The translations under genes were made by a program, and so were the position numbers. This document shows, piece after piece, positions 42,492 through 51,590 of a stretch of DNA of 64,000 bases. Below the pieces are notes generated by a model. The model was not told the origin of the DNA. It made no database searches and saw only the letters and a list, made by a program, of their open reading frames with translations. Every line of letters begins with the position of its first letter. The stretch's first letter is position 1. Source of the DNA: Curtobacterium sp. MCPF17_052 (GTDB lineage: Bacteria; Actinomycetota; Actinomycetes; Actinomycetales; Microbacteriaceae); assembly GCF_003234085.1 (NCBI RefSeq), contig NZ_QKSD01000011.1:62001-126000 (forward strand), given 5' to 3'.

Positions 42492-42550
42492 CACTCGGTG
42501 ACGAGTGACCGGCGATCGGCGATCGGCGACCGATGACGGGTGATGGGCGA

Positions 42551-42594
42551 CGGACGGGAGGCGCGGTGCGGGCCCGCCCCGCGCCTCCAGTCCG
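42551..42594. terminator. bidirectional terminator hairpin (GACGGGAGGC family)
   Basis: CGGACGGGAGGCGCGG (42551-42566) pairs with 42579-42594 at 15 of 16 positions. Lies between convergent genes. Confidence 0.75.
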
Positions 42595-42637
42595 GCCGCA
42601 CCCCCGGTCAGGAGGTCAGGAGCGCGATCCCGTCACG

Positions 42638-43087
42638 TCAGGAGGTGGGCTCGAACCCGTAGACAAGGGGATCCCGTCGGATGGCCTGCAGCAGATGGCG
42701 GATGTGCCACGATGCGGCGCCGACCTCGATCCGGTACCGCCCGAGCGGGTGGAACCGTGTCGCGATCTGTTCCGTGTTCGTGCGGGTGACACCCTCGCGG
42801 ACGAGGAGTTCGCCGCAGTCGCTCGTCGAGACGACGACCTGGGGCGTCGTCCTGGTGATCCCTCGCGAGTGTGTCGAACGGACCTCGCCCTCCGCGGCCG
42901 TCACGTGGCACGTGATCGTGGTCCGGTGCGCGGCGTCGGAGGAACGGACGACCGCCGGTCCGACGAACAGGACCCCGACGAGGCAGAGGAGCGTCGCGAC
43001 GCCGGCGCCGAAACGCAGCCAGGCTCGTCGCTCCGCACATGTCGGTCGACGTCGAGCCGCGCCGACATGGTCTCCGTGCCGCCCCAC
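42638..43087 (-). CDS. uncharacterised membrane protein with Cys domain (paralogue of 14.2 kb protein)
   Basis: A 149-residue protein: basic N-terminus, one membrane segment (WLRFGAGVATLLCLVGVLFVG) and an outer domain with two cysteines (TCHVTAAEG and TSDCGELLVREGV). That domain aligns with the C-terminus of the 300-residue protein at 14.2-15.1 kb: shared TC-V-T-AEG, SRGI/TRGI, DCG-L, R-GV, IA-R and a closing G-Y. Starts possible at GTG 43087 (used) or ATG 43135. Unknown function. Confidence 0.65.
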   Translation of the reverse strand: MGRHGDHVGAARRRPTCAERRAWLRFGAGVATLLCLVGVLFVGPAVVRSSDAAHRTTITCHVTAAEGEVRSTHSRGITRTTPQVVVSTSDCGELLVREGVTRTNTEQIATRFHPLGRYRIEVGAASWHIRHLLQAIRRDPLVYGFEPTS

Positions 43088-43208
43088 GCTGCCGTCCCCA
43101 CTCCGCGGACCTGCACTCGGTCCGATCCCGACCATCCTGCCGCACGACGCGACCCATGACCTCAGCCGCTGCAAGGGCCGCCACACCGGCCCGCGTACCG
43201 TCCAGCTC

Positions 43209-43538
43209 GTGTCCGACGACCAGCAACCACGACCCGACCCGACGCGCGTCGGTGACCAGCCGGCGCTCCGCACACGCTCGGGTTCGAACTGGCTCGCGTG
43301 GGGTGCGGTCACGACGGTCCTGGTCGCGGCGGTCATGGTGCTCATGGGCATCCGGCAGCCCGCGGTGGGGTGGCCGGCACTGGTGGTGGTCGTGGTCCTG
43401 TTCTTCGCGATGGTCGTCGTCCGCGGGGCCGTCCGCCCCCTGCGGACGCGCCTGGTGACGCTCGCGGCCCTCGACCTGGGGATCGTCGCCGTCGGGTTGG
43501 CGGCCGTGCTCGTGGTCCTCGTGACGGCACCGGGCTGA
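43209..43538 (+). CDS. hypothetical three-helix membrane protein
   Basis: A 109-residue protein with a polar N-terminus (about 25 residues) and three hydrophobic helices (WLAWGAVTTVLVAAVMVLMG, WPALVVVVVLFFAMVVV, LAALDLGIVAVGLAAVLVVL). GTG start. It is divergent from the Cys-domain protein gene and could share its promoter region, but no known family is seen. Confidence 0.6.
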   Translation: MSDDQQPRPDPTRVGDQPALRTRSGSNWLAWGAVTTVLVAAVMVLMGIRQPAVGWPALVVVVVLFFAMVVVRGAVRPLRTRLVTLAALDLGIVAVGLAAVLVVLVTAPG

Positions 43539-43765
43539 CCACCACTGCCGGTGACGACTCCGGTGGTGGCTGGGTGCCCGCCGCCGTCGCAGTCGTACCG
43601 CCGGTGTACATTGAGCCGAGTACGGACCATCCCGATGCGTGCGTTCCCGACGAGACCGTTGCCCTGACTCGGTTGCGGGTGCCCCGCTCCTCCTGGGGGT
43701 CCACCTGTGCACACCACCGCCGGCCTCCGCCGTGCACGCATCGAACTGGTCAGAACCGGTTCACC

Positions 43766-44059
43766 ATGAAGTACGTCGTCTACGGACTGACATCCGTCCT
43801 CACCAGCAGTGCCGCCGCCTCCGCGGTGATGCGGTACGCGGTCGCGCTCGGGCAGACGGGCAGCAGCGACCTCGTCGCGATCCCCGCCGTCGACATCGCG
43901 GGCGTGCCGATCGCCGTCGAGGTGTTCCTCGGCCCGGGCGTCCCCCTCCTCGCGGAACCCGCCGCGGACGACCTGCTCGAGCCCGAGCACCGGGAGTTCG
44001 TCGACGACCTCGCCGAGCGCACCCGCTTCCTCGCGGCGCGGCGGTCCGAGCGGGCCTGA
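43766..44059 (+). CDS. hypothetical protein
   Basis: A 97-residue protein: MKYVVYGLTSVLTSSAAASA start, then an alpha/beta-looking domain (AVMRYAVALGQTGSSDLVAI, VDIAGVPIAVEVFLGPGVPL) and an acidic helix at the end. No family is recognised. ATG preceded by weak GGTTC only, so the start is moderate. Convergent to the following gene with 9 bp between. Confidence 0.6.
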   Translation: MKYVVYGLTSVLTSSAAASAVMRYAVALGQTGSSDLVAIPAVDIAGVPIAVEVFLGPGVPLLAEPAADDLLEPEHREFVDDLAERTRFLAARRSERA

Positions 44060-44068
44060 CCGGCTCCG

Positions 44069-44386
44069 TCAGGTGCGCTCGAGGACCAGCGTCCCCGCTC
44101 CGACGGGCAGTGTGCCGGCGCGGTACGCGATCACCGCGCCCGCGGCAGTCGTGGCGTCGACGCGGATCGAGGCGGCACCGAACCGCCAGCTGCGGTTGAC
44201 GCAGAAGACGGCGAACTCGACGGTGCCTCCGTCCGGCAGCACCCAGGTGCCGGACCCCCACTGCGCCGGCTGTCCGACGCCGTCCACGCTGACCGTGGGC
44301 CGCGCACCCCAGGCGAACCACGGCCTGTGCAGGCGGAGCTCGACGCGACGACGGGTGGTGCCGGACGGCAGCGGGGCCCCCGTCAC
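44069..44386 (-). CDS. hypothetical protein coupled to DUF427 gene
   Basis: A 105-residue beta-rich protein (RRVELRLHRPWFAWGARPTVSVDG, WVLPDGGTVEFAVFCVNRSWRFG). GTG start overlapping the DUF427 stop (GTGA), so made together with it. No known domain recognised. Confidence 0.6.
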   Translation of the reverse strand: MTGAPLPSGTTRRRVELRLHRPWFAWGARPTVSVDGVGQPAQWGSGTWVLPDGGTVEFAVFCVNRSWRFGAASIRVDATTAAGAVIAYRAGTLPVGAGTLVLERT

Positions 44387-44895
44387 CACCCGAGCGTCCC
44401 GGGCTCGCCCTTGAACGGCCCGACGATGTCCGCGGTGATCCACCCACCGTAGAAGTCGCCCTCCTGTGCGCGGACACGCTCACCGGCGACCTCGCACGAG
44501 TCCATCTGCGACGGGTACACGGCCACCAGGTCGCGCAGCTCGCCGTACCCCTGCCACGGCGTCGGGTAGGTCCAGGCACCCCGCCGGACGACCCGGTCGC
44601 CGCCGTGCACGTCGAAGTACGAGGCACTGCCCTTGAACTCGCACATGCTCGACCCGCTGGTGGGGACGAGGGCGTCGGGCGCGAAGTCCGAGATCGGCAG
44701 GTAGTACACCGGCGGGTGGCTGGTCTCGAGCACGCGGACCGCACCGATCGTGTCGGCGACGACCTGGCCACCGAGCCGCACGACGACGCGGGACGCGGTC
44801 CGCTCGACGCGCGGCGGACGCGGGTAGTCCCACACCGACTCCTGGCCGGCTCCGGGGACGTCGGGGGTGGGGTGGCTCGGGCTGCGTCGGGTCAT
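44383..44895 (-). CDS. DUF427 domain-containing protein
   Basis: A 170-residue protein. SVWDYPRPPRVE, VVADTIGAVRVLETSHPPVYYLP and MCEFKGSASYFDV match the DUF427 (NTP_transf_9-like) family strongly. This family is common in actinobacteria and has no firm function; it has a conserved beta-barrel. ATG start at 44895; first of a two-gene unit. Confidence 0.88.
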   Translation of the reverse strand: MTRRSPSHPTPDVPGAGQESVWDYPRPPRVERTASRVVVRLGGQVVADTIGAVRVLETSHPPVYYLPISDFAPDALVPTSGSSMCEFKGSASYFDVHGGDRVVRRGAWTYPTPWQGYGELRDLVAVYPSQMDSCEVAGERVRAQEGDFYGGWITADIVGPFKGEPGTLGW

Positions 44896-45057
44896 GTCCC
44901 CAGTTCTACCCGCCGGAACCGACGGACTGGAGGCTCGTCACCAGCTGGCACGTCGGCACGTGCGATCAGGGCGAGGATCCGGACGACGCCCCTGGCCTCC
45001 GGAGCGTGGCGGGGCTACGCTCCGGACACCACCTCCTCAACGACGAGAGGCTGTCCC

Positions 45058-47007
45058 GTGCGCCGAACCATCGCGATCACCCTCGCGGCCGTGACCATCG
45101 TCGGGGCGCAGGCCCTGGCCGGACCTGCGACCGCCGCACCACCACCGACGACGACCGCAACCACCGGTGCTGCCTCGACCGGTCCTGCCTCGACCGGTCC
45201 TGCCTCGACCGGTCCTGCATCCACCAGTGCGGTGACCAGCGCCGCCGCCACCGCCGGACGCGGCCACGCGCCGGCGGCGACACACCAGAACCCGATGGCA
45301 CTGCGCCTCCCGGACGGCCAGACGGCGGCGAGCTGCGCCGACCCGACCGCGATCCACGGGGTCGGCCGCGACCGCAACTGGTACCTGTACTGCACGACCG
45401 ACGCCCTGACGGCGACGGAGGAGACCGCCACCGGTGAGCTCGTGCAGCACAGCGTCCCGACCTACCGGTCCACGAACCTGACGGACTGGACGTACGTCGG
45501 CGACGCGTTCACCACGAAGCCGGCCTGGGTCGGCGGGGCCAACGGCATCTGGGCGCCCGAAGTCGTCCAGCGCGGCCGCACCTGGTTCCTCTACTACACG
45601 GCGTCGGACACCCCGTCGGCGACCGGCCCCACCGGCGGTGGATCGGCGATCGGCGTCGCCACGAGCAGCAGCCCGACCGGCCCGTGGACGGACTCGGGCG
45701 GACCGGTCGTCGCTCCGCAGACCGCACCGAATGGTGACGGCTTCCGGTGGTCGTTCGACCCCGAGGTCATCACCGACTCCGGTCGCACCTACCTGTACTT
45801 CGGGAGCTACTTCGGCGGCGTGCACGTCCGACAGCTCACCGCGGACGGACTGCGCTCGCTGCCGGAGACCGAGCGGCAGATCGCGATCGACAACCGCTAC
45901 GAGGGCTCGTACCTCATGCGGCACGGCGGCTGGTGGTACTACATGGGCTCCGCGACGAACTGCTGCAACGGCTCGCTCACCGGCTACGGCGTCTTCGTCG
46001 CCCGCTCGAAGAGCCCGCTCGGACCCTTCCGCGACCGTGACGGCGTCGCGATCACCGACACCCGGGTCGGAGGCTCGCCCCTGCTCGCACAGAACGGCAA
46101 CCGCTGGGTGGGTACCGGGCACAACACGGTGGTCACCGACTTCGCCGGTCAGGACTGGGTGATCTACCACGCCGTGGACCGCAACGACCCGTACTACGCG
46201 GGGCAGACCGGCTACACGAAGCGCCCGGCGCTCATCGACCCGCTCGACTGGGTCGGCGGCTGGCCCGTCGTCCGCGGTGGAGCAGGACCGTCGGACTCGG
46301 TGCAGCCCGCTCCGGCCGCACAGCCGGGGCAGCGATCGGCGTACCGTCCGCGCCTCGCCCCGGTCGACGTGCCGGCCCGCACGATCCGGTCGCTGTCCAC
46401 CGACTTCCGGGGTGACGCGCTGCCGCCGGCGCTGACCTGGACGCGGCAGCCCGATCCGTCGACCTACCGGGTCCGGGGCGGTGCCTTCTCGTGGCAGACC
46501 CAGGACGCGGACCTGCACCCACCGCAGACCCCGCTCGCGTCGGTGCTGACCGAAGCGGCACCCGCCGGTGACTACGTCGTCGAGACCCGCGTGCGGATGG
46601 ACACCCCGGCCACCGGCGACTCGTTCAACTACCGGCAGGGCGGGCTCGTGGTCTACGGCGATGACGGGAACTACGTCCGACTCGTCTCGAACTCGATCTT
46701 CAACACGCGGCAGACGGAGTTCGGCAAGCAGGTCAGCGGGCAGCCCGAGGGCGCGCCGACCTACGGCAACATGGTCGTCGGGCCGGTCGGTGACGCGACC
46801 ACGCTCCGGATCGTGCACCGGCTCGTCGACCGTGAGCACCGCTACACGGCGTACACCAGCGTCGACGGTCGGCACTTCGTGCGCGGCGGCACCTGGACGG
46901 CGGACCTCGGGTCGACACCGCGGATCGGGCTCATCTCCCTCGGCGGTGCCGGTTCGACGAGCACGTTCGAGGACCTGCTGGTCAGCACCGTGCGGTCGGT
47001 CCGGTAG
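45058..47007 (+). CDS. secreted glycoside hydrolase family 43 protein
   Basis: A 649-residue exported enzyme. Signal peptide (RRTIAITLAAVTIVGAQALAGPATAA), a Thr/Ala/Ser/Pro linker with STGPA repeats, then a GH43 five-bladed propeller: CADPTAIHG (catalytic Asp), GIWAPEVVQ, WSFDPEVITD, NRYEGSYLMRHGGWWYY (acid Glu), GTGHNTVV. A second domain (about 440-649, DFRGDALPPALTW ... FEDLLVSTV) resembles the beta-sandwich/DUF1349 domains that follow GH43. It is likely an arabinanase or xylosidase for plant polysaccharides. GTG start with GAGAGG upstream. Confidence 0.88.
   Translation: MRRTIAITLAAVTIVGAQALAGPATAAPPPTTTATTGAASTGPASTGPASTGPASTSAVTSAAATAGRGHAPAATHQNPMALRLPDGQTAASCADPTAIHGVGRDRNWYLYCTTDALTATEETATGELVQHSVPTYRSTNLTDWTYVGDAFTTKPAWVGGANGIWAPEVVQRGRTWFLYYTASDTPSATGPTGGGSAIGVATSSSPTGPWTDSGGPVVAPQTAPNGDGFRWSFDPEVITDSGRTYLYFGSYFGGVHVRQLTADGLRSLPETERQIAIDNRYEGSYLMRHGGWWYYMGSATNCCNGSLTGYGVFVARSKSPLGPFRDRDGVAITDTRVGGSPLLAQNGNRWVGTGHNTVVTDFAGQDWVIYHAVDRNDPYYAGQTGYTKRPALIDPLDWVGGWPVVRGGAGPSDSVQPAPAAQPGQRSAYRPRLAPVDVPARTIRSLSTDFRGDALPPALTWTRQPDPSTYRVRGGAFSWQTQDADLHPPQTPLASVLTEAAPAGDYVVETRVRMDTPATGDSFNYRQGGLVVYGDDGNYVRLVSNSIFNTRQTEFGKQVSGQPEGAPTYGNMVVGPVGDATTLRIVHRLVDREHRYTAYTSVDGRHFVRGGTWTADLGSTPRIGLISLGGAGSTSTFEDLLVSTVRSVR
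45169..45228 (+). repeat. 15-bp repeats coding the STGPA linker
   Basis: Four 15-bp units (CCTGCCTCGACCGGT-type) at 45169, 45184, 45199 and 45214, coding ASTGP repeats in the linker of the glycosidase. Confidence 0.8.
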
Positions 47008-47011
47008 ACGA

Positions 47012-47061
47012 CGGACGGCCGACAGGCCCGGTGCGACTGCACCGGGCCTGTCGGCCGTCCG
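47012..47061. terminator. long perfect terminator hairpin
   Basis: 23-bp perfect arms (47012-47034 and 47039-47061), loop GACT, between the convergent GH43 and AraC genes. Confidence 0.85.
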
Positions 47062-47082
47062 CCGGAGCGGGACCCGCTCAGG

Positions 47083-48090
47083 TCAGCTCCGGAGCGTTGC
47101 CCGTGGGTACTCGCCGAACTCGTTGCGGTAGGCCGCCGAGAAACGGCCGAGGTGCGCGAAGCCCCAGCGGCGGGCGACCGTCTGGACGGACGTGCCGGAG
47201 GGGTCGGCCTGCAGCAGATCCCGGCGGACCCGCTCGAGTCGGGTCCGGAGCAGGTACGTCATCGGCGTCTGGTCCAGGTGCCGCTGGAACGCCTCCTGGG
47301 TGGCACGGACACTCAGTCCGGCGGCGCCGGCGATGTCCGAGACGCTCATCGGCTCCGCCACGTGCTCGTGGATGTACTCGACGGCGGCGCGCAGACGTGC
47401 CCGTCGGGGCAGCAGCACGGCGGGCGGCAGGGCCGTCACCGTCGGCGGGTACATCCGGAGGAACGCCGCCGCGGTCCCACGCGTCAGGTTGTGCCAGAGC
47501 AGGGTGTCGACCCCGCCGGTCCGGAGCTCCCGGGAGAGCAGTGCCAGGCTGTTCCGCCACTGCGTGATCGCAGTCGGGTCGAGGGTCCGCAGGTGGTCGA
47601 TGCCGAGATCGACGACCTGACCGGTGTGGAACATCTCGTCGGCGACCTCGTGCACGAGCGGGCGCGACAGGTGCACGAGCCGTTGGTCGTAGTCCTCGTA
47701 CTCGAAGACGAACTCACGGCAGGTCGGGAAGAGCATCGGGACGTCGAGCTGCAGCGGCACCCGGTCCTGCGTGACGTCGGGGACGCCCTGCCCGGACGTG
47801 ATCCACTGCACGACGTAGTCGGGTGAGCGGGGGATGGCCCCGCGGATGTGTCCACCGATCTGGGACCGGCGGAGCGTCACGTCCCGGTCGCCGACCGCGC
47901 TGTACCGGTAGGCGAACGGGTGGTCGGTGGTCCGGGCCTGCCATTCGCGGCCGTCGTAGAGACGACCGATGTCGGCGACGACCGCGTCGCTCGAGGTCCC
48001 GGACGCCTCGATCCGCACCGGTCGTACCGTGTCGGTGGCCCACGTGCTGGTCTCCGCCCGTCGGGCGGTGACGTCGAGCGTGCTGGTCAT
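47083..48090 (-). CDS. AraC family transcriptional regulator (3)
   Basis: A 335-residue regulator. Sensing half with FAYRYSAVGDRDVTLRRSQIGG; DNA-binding half with MSVSDIAGAAGLSVRATQEA and SVQTVARRWGFAHLGRFSAAY. It is close to AraC 1 in both halves. ATG with GGGAG 7 bp upstream. Convergent with the GH43 gene and downstream of the GMC oxidoreductase on the same strand but separated by 193 bp, so probably its own transcript. Confidence 0.9.
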   Translation of the reverse strand: MTSTLDVTARRAETSTWATDTVRPVRIEASGTSSDAVVADIGRLYDGREWQARTTDHPFAYRYSAVGDRDVTLRRSQIGGHIRGAIPRSPDYVVQWITSGQGVPDVTQDRVPLQLDVPMLFPTCREFVFEYEDYDQRLVHLSRPLVHEVADEMFHTGQVVDLGIDHLRTLDPTAITQWRNSLALLSRELRTGGVDTLLWHNLTRGTAAAFLRMYPPTVTALPPAVLLPRRARLRAAVEYIHEHVAEPMSVSDIAGAAGLSVRATQEAFQRHLDQTPMTYLLRTRLERVRRDLLQADPSGTSVQTVARRWGFAHLGRFSAAYRNEFGEYPRATLRS

Positions 48091-48283
48091 GATCGTCTCC
48101 CTGTCGACCACCGGAGGGGCGGTCGGGTCGCTGCTGTCCCTGTCAGCGCTCCGTTGACGTTCGATGCACTGGACGCCGAGCGAAACTCGTTGACTGAAAC
48201 GGTACCCAGTTGTCCGTCAGGCGTTCAGGGGTTGACGTTCTCGTCATAGAAGTGGTAGCGGCCCGACCGTCATCCAGGGGAGA

Positions 48284-49873
48284 TCAGACAGCGGCCACCG
48301 ACCCCGCCGCCCGGTCCGCCGTCGCGTCGTCGCGCAGCATCCGGTCCGCCGTCCGCAGGGACAGCGCCATGATCGTCAGCGCCGGGTTCGCGATCACCGC
48401 GCTCGGGAAGACGGAGTTGTCGCAGACCCACAGGTTCGGGACGTCCCAGGACCGGCCCGCCGCGTCGACGACGGAACTGCCGGCGTCGGCACCCATGCGA
48501 GCGGTGCCGATGGTGTGCGCGGTGCGCTCGAGGACCCGGACATCCTGTCCGCCGGCCGCCTCGACGATCGCGGTCATCGTCCGGACCGCGTGCCGACCGA
48601 TCGCCTCCTCGTTCTCGCCCGGGGTGAACGTGATCGTGGCCTTGCGGATGCCGTGCTCGTCGACCTCGTTCCCGAGCACGAGCCGGTTGTCCGGGTACGG
48701 CAGGCACTCGGCGTTGATGCCGACCCCGGCCATGTGCGGGTAGTCGCGCATCGCCCTGACCAGCGCTGCGCCGCGGAGACCGCCGCCGCGGACCAGGGAG
48801 GTGGCGAAGGTCAGCGGCTGCACGCCGAGGCTCTGGATGAGGTACCCGCCGGCGAAGTCCGCGTCGGTCGGTCGGACGAAGTCCTCGCTGATGATCGAGG
48901 ACGGGTAGCCGCGGTAGGAGCGCATCGACTCGTCGAAGCGGGCCCACACCTGGGTGGCGCCGTGCGCCGTGAAGTTCCGACCGACCTGGTCGCTGCTGTT
49001 CGCGAGCCCGGTGTGCAGCAGCAGGCGGGGGGTCTCGACCCCACCCGCGGCGAGCACGAGGGCGCGGGTGCGCTGCCGGTGGTCCTGGCCGTCCTGGCGG
49101 TACACGACCGCCTCGACCTCGCCGCGGGCGTCGAGTTCGATGCCGTGCACGAAGGCCTCGGGGCGGATCTCGGCACCGAAGGCGACCGCGGCCGGCAGGT
49201 AGGTGGTGTCCATCGACACCTTCGCGCCGTTCCGGCAGCCCTGGTGGCAGGAACCGCACGAGACGCAGGCGTGCCGGAGACCGTGGTGCTCCTGGTGCCG
49301 GTCCTTGGTGGTCAGGGCGACGGGGGCGTCGGTGGCGGTGATCCCGACCGCCGCGGCGCCGCGCATCATCATGTCCGAGGACGCGTTCCGGCCCGGCGGG
49401 CGCATCGAGTAGTGACGGGACGGGTCCCACGGGTAGTGCGCGGGGCCGGCGACCCCCACGTCGTGCTCGACCTGCTCGATGGACCGGATGAGCTCGGCGT
49501 GGTCGATCGGCCAGTCGTGCCCCTGCCCGGACTCCGTCGCCAGGTGCAGGTCGTGGGCGCTCGGCCGAGGCGTGAAGGCGCCCCAGTGCAGCGTCGAACC
49601 GCCGACACCGGTGCCGCTGTTGTTCGGACCGAAGGCGGTCGGGGCCCCGCCGCCACTGATCCGCTCCTCCATCCAGTTGATGTCCGCGGGAGCCTCGACC
49701 TCGTCGGGCAGGTGGTCGCCCGGCTCGGTGTTGCGGCCGGCCTCCAGCGCGACGACCCGCAGGCCCGCCCGGGCCAGGCTCGCGAGCAACGGCGCGCCGC
49801 CGGCCCCCGTACCGACCACGACGACGTCCACGATCTCGTCCTCGCCGTGGCGCCGCTGGTGTTCGAGCCTCAT
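48284..49873 (-). CDS. GMC family oxidoreductase with four-Cys cluster
   Basis: A 529-residue FAD enzyme. GTGAGG (21-26) binds FAD, with NSGTGVGGSTLHWGAF and the C-terminal AHTIGTARMG and DNSVFPSAVIANPALTIMA of the GMC_oxred_C domain, which supplies the catalytic His/Asn. Cys203, Cys206, Cys209 and Cys213 (CVSCGSCHQGC) form a CxxCxxCxxxC set, consistent with an Fe-S cluster as proposed for FAD glucose dehydrogenases, or with structural Cys. No signal peptide. ATG with GGAG upstream; its start overlaps the stop of the fusion gene. Likely oxidises a sugar or alcohol. Confidence 0.9.
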   Translation of the reverse strand: MRLEHQRRHGEDEIVDVVVVGTGAGGAPLLASLARAGLRVVALEAGRNTEPGDHLPDEVEAPADINWMEERISGGGAPTAFGPNNSGTGVGGSTLHWGAFTPRPSAHDLHLATESGQGHDWPIDHAELIRSIEQVEHDVGVAGPAHYPWDPSRHYSMRPPGRNASSDMMMRGAAAVGITATDAPVALTTKDRHQEHHGLRHACVSCGSCHQGCRNGAKVSMDTTYLPAAVAFGAEIRPEAFVHGIELDARGEVEAVVYRQDGQDHRQRTRALVLAAGGVETPRLLLHTGLANSSDQVGRNFTAHGATQVWARFDESMRSYRGYPSSIISEDFVRPTDADFAGGYLIQSLGVQPLTFATSLVRGGGLRGAALVRAMRDYPHMAGVGINAECLPYPDNRLVLGNEVDEHGIRKATITFTPGENEEAIGRHAVRTMTAIVEAAGGQDVRVLERTAHTIGTARMGADAGSSVVDAAGRSWDVPNLWVCDNSVFPSAVIANPALTIMALSLRTADRMLRDDATADRAAGSVAAV

Positions 49874-51249
49874 GGTGTTGCTCCGTCCGGTTCCCACGCT
49901 TCGCGTTGTCCGGCTCCCAGCAGTTGGAAACCCTGTTTGCGGACGCCGTCCCCGCCGTTGGCGAAGCCGTCGTAGTCGATCGCGGCCATCGTCGCCGGGT
50001 GGGCGAGCCACTGTTTGACGAGGTCGACACCGGCGTCCTTGAACCAGGCACGCAGCTGCCCGGCGTCGAGGACCCCACCGACGGGGGCGCCACCGACCGT
50101 GGTGCCGCCGACGGGGCTGTACGAGCCGTCGTCGACCGCGTCGAGGACGCCGGCGAGGTGCTCGTCCGAGACCGCGGCCTCCGGGGCGAGCGCGTCGAGT
50201 GCGGCCCGGTAGGCGTCCGGGTCGGCGGGCAGTCCGTCGACGCGCCATCCGTCACCGAGGCCGTCGGCGAGCTGGGCGTCGACGCGGAGGGCCAGGTCGA
50301 CCTGGTGCTCGTCAGGCTGCGGTACGACGACGCGGGCGACGGCGCGGAGGGTGGCCAGCTGCGCGACGGAGAGTGCGCGCGGTTGCGCCGCCGGGTCGTC
50401 CGGCAGTGCGCGGGCCGCGAGGACCGCTCGGGTCCGGGCGCTCACGCGTGGCGAGGCGATGAGCCGCGCCGACACGGTCGGGACGGTGGGACCGTGGTCG
50501 ACGCGGCGCTCCCAGAAGGAGCGGATCCGGTCGGCGACGCCCCGGGGCTGCTCCCACGGCAGGAGGTGCGCGGCACCCGGCACGACGTCGAACTCGCCCT
50601 GCGGCCAGTGCGGCAGGTTCAACTCCCGTTGCGCGTCCGGCCCCAGGTCGCCGTCCTCGGCGCCGGCCAGCACGAGTGCTGGCACCGGGCTCGGGGCGAT
50701 CGTGTCGGACCAGTCCTCGCGGCTGCCGCGGAGCAGCCAGGCGGTCCAGGCTCCGCGGTCGGCGCGCTGCACGTCGTGGACCGCCGACGCGTACGGCTCG
50801 GGAGCGAGTCGGTGGGCGGTGTTCGCGTCGACGAACTCGGCCGCCTCGTCGGGTCCGATCTCGTGGTCGGCTGCCCATGCCAGCATCGTCGCGCGACGCT
50901 CCTCGTCCATCGGCTCCGGGGAGAGCGGCGAGGCGGCCAGCAGCACGACGGCTCGGAGCCCGAACAGGCCGTTCGCGCCGCTCATGGTGCGGCCGGCGAC
51001 GACCGAGGCGACCTTGCCACCCATCGAGTGACCGACGAGAGCCCACTCCGTGGCGCCACTCGTGCCGATGGCCCGCTCGACGAGCACGGCCATCTCCTCG
51101 ACGGTCGTCCCGGTCACGGCGGAGCTGCTCCCGAAGCCGGGGAGGTCGATGCCGACCAGGTCGAGGGTGCCGCTGAGTTCCGCTCGGAGCGCCGCGAACT
51201 CCTCGGAACTGGACCCGAGGGCGTGGAGGCAGAACGCGGTCGCCGTCAT
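49870..51249 (-). CDS. alpha/beta hydrolase fused to gluconate 2-dehydrogenase subunit 3-like domain
   Basis: A 459-residue two-domain protein in one open frame. Residues 1-250: alpha/beta hydrolase with GHSMGG (nucleophile Ser75) and a late histidine (PGAAHLLPWE). From about 265 on: ALSVAQLATLRAVARVVVPQ ... LRAWFKDAGVDLVKQWLAHP ... YDGFANGGDGV, which resembles gluconate 2-dehydrogenase subunit 3. No Tat or Sec signal, unlike free subunit-3 proteins. Its stop overlaps the GMC gene start (ATGA), so the pair probably forms a complex in the cytoplasm. Confidence 0.8.
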   Translation of the reverse strand: MTATAFCLHALGSSSEEFAALRAELSGTLDLVGIDLPGFGSSSAVTGTTVEEMAVLVERAIGTSGATEWALVGHSMGGKVASVVAGRTMSGANGLFGLRAVVLLAASPLSPEPMDEERRATMLAWAADHEIGPDEAAEFVDANTAHRLAPEPYASAVHDVQRADRGAWTAWLLRGSREDWSDTIAPSPVPALVLAGAEDGDLGPDAQRELNLPHWPQGEFDVVPGAAHLLPWEQPRGVADRIRSFWERRVDHGPTVPTVSARLIASPRVSARTRAVLAARALPDDPAAQPRALSVAQLATLRAVARVVVPQPDEHQVDLALRVDAQLADGLGDGWRVDGLPADPDAYRAALDALAPEAAVSDEHLAGVLDAVDDGSYSPVGGTTVGGAPVGGVLDAGQLRAWFKDAGVDLVKQWLAHPATMAAIDYDGFANGGDGVRKQGFQLLGAGQREAWEPDGATP

Positions 51250-51590
51250 GACTCGTTCCTACCGGCCCGGCCGTCCCGTCCTTCAGCACGCTGTACCCCT
51301 CGTCCGTGCGAGGCCCGCCTGCGAGCCGTCCCAGACTGGAGGCCCGACTCGCGCCGATCGCGTTGCACACGCCGATCCGTGGCCCGTCCGGATCACGCGG
51401 GCCGCGCACCGTCGGAGCCGCAATCGGCACGGAACGCGGTCCGGGGTACAGATCTGACCGCGGGAACGGCGCGTTCCTGGAATGCGCCTGGAAGTCGTGG
51501 CGAGGCCGTGACGAACGTCCTCCCCAGCCCGTCTCATCCGTGAACAGCACCCGCTGGGAACACCCGGCGGGCCACTCGGAAGGAGCCACC
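51250..51590 (+). other. 341-bp divergent regulatory region
   Basis: Lies between the hydrolase fusion (minus) and the Asp23 stress operon (plus). No gene. GGGGTACAG occurs once on each strand (51451 plus; 51285-51293 minus), 44 bp or more from the starts, and could be -10 regions of alternative (SigB-like) promoters, but no clear -35 is seen. Confidence 0.4.

Noticed and set aside
45015..46875. Long minus-strand open frames opposite the GH43 gene
   Set aside because: They mirror the high-GC3 coding strand and show no protein motifs.
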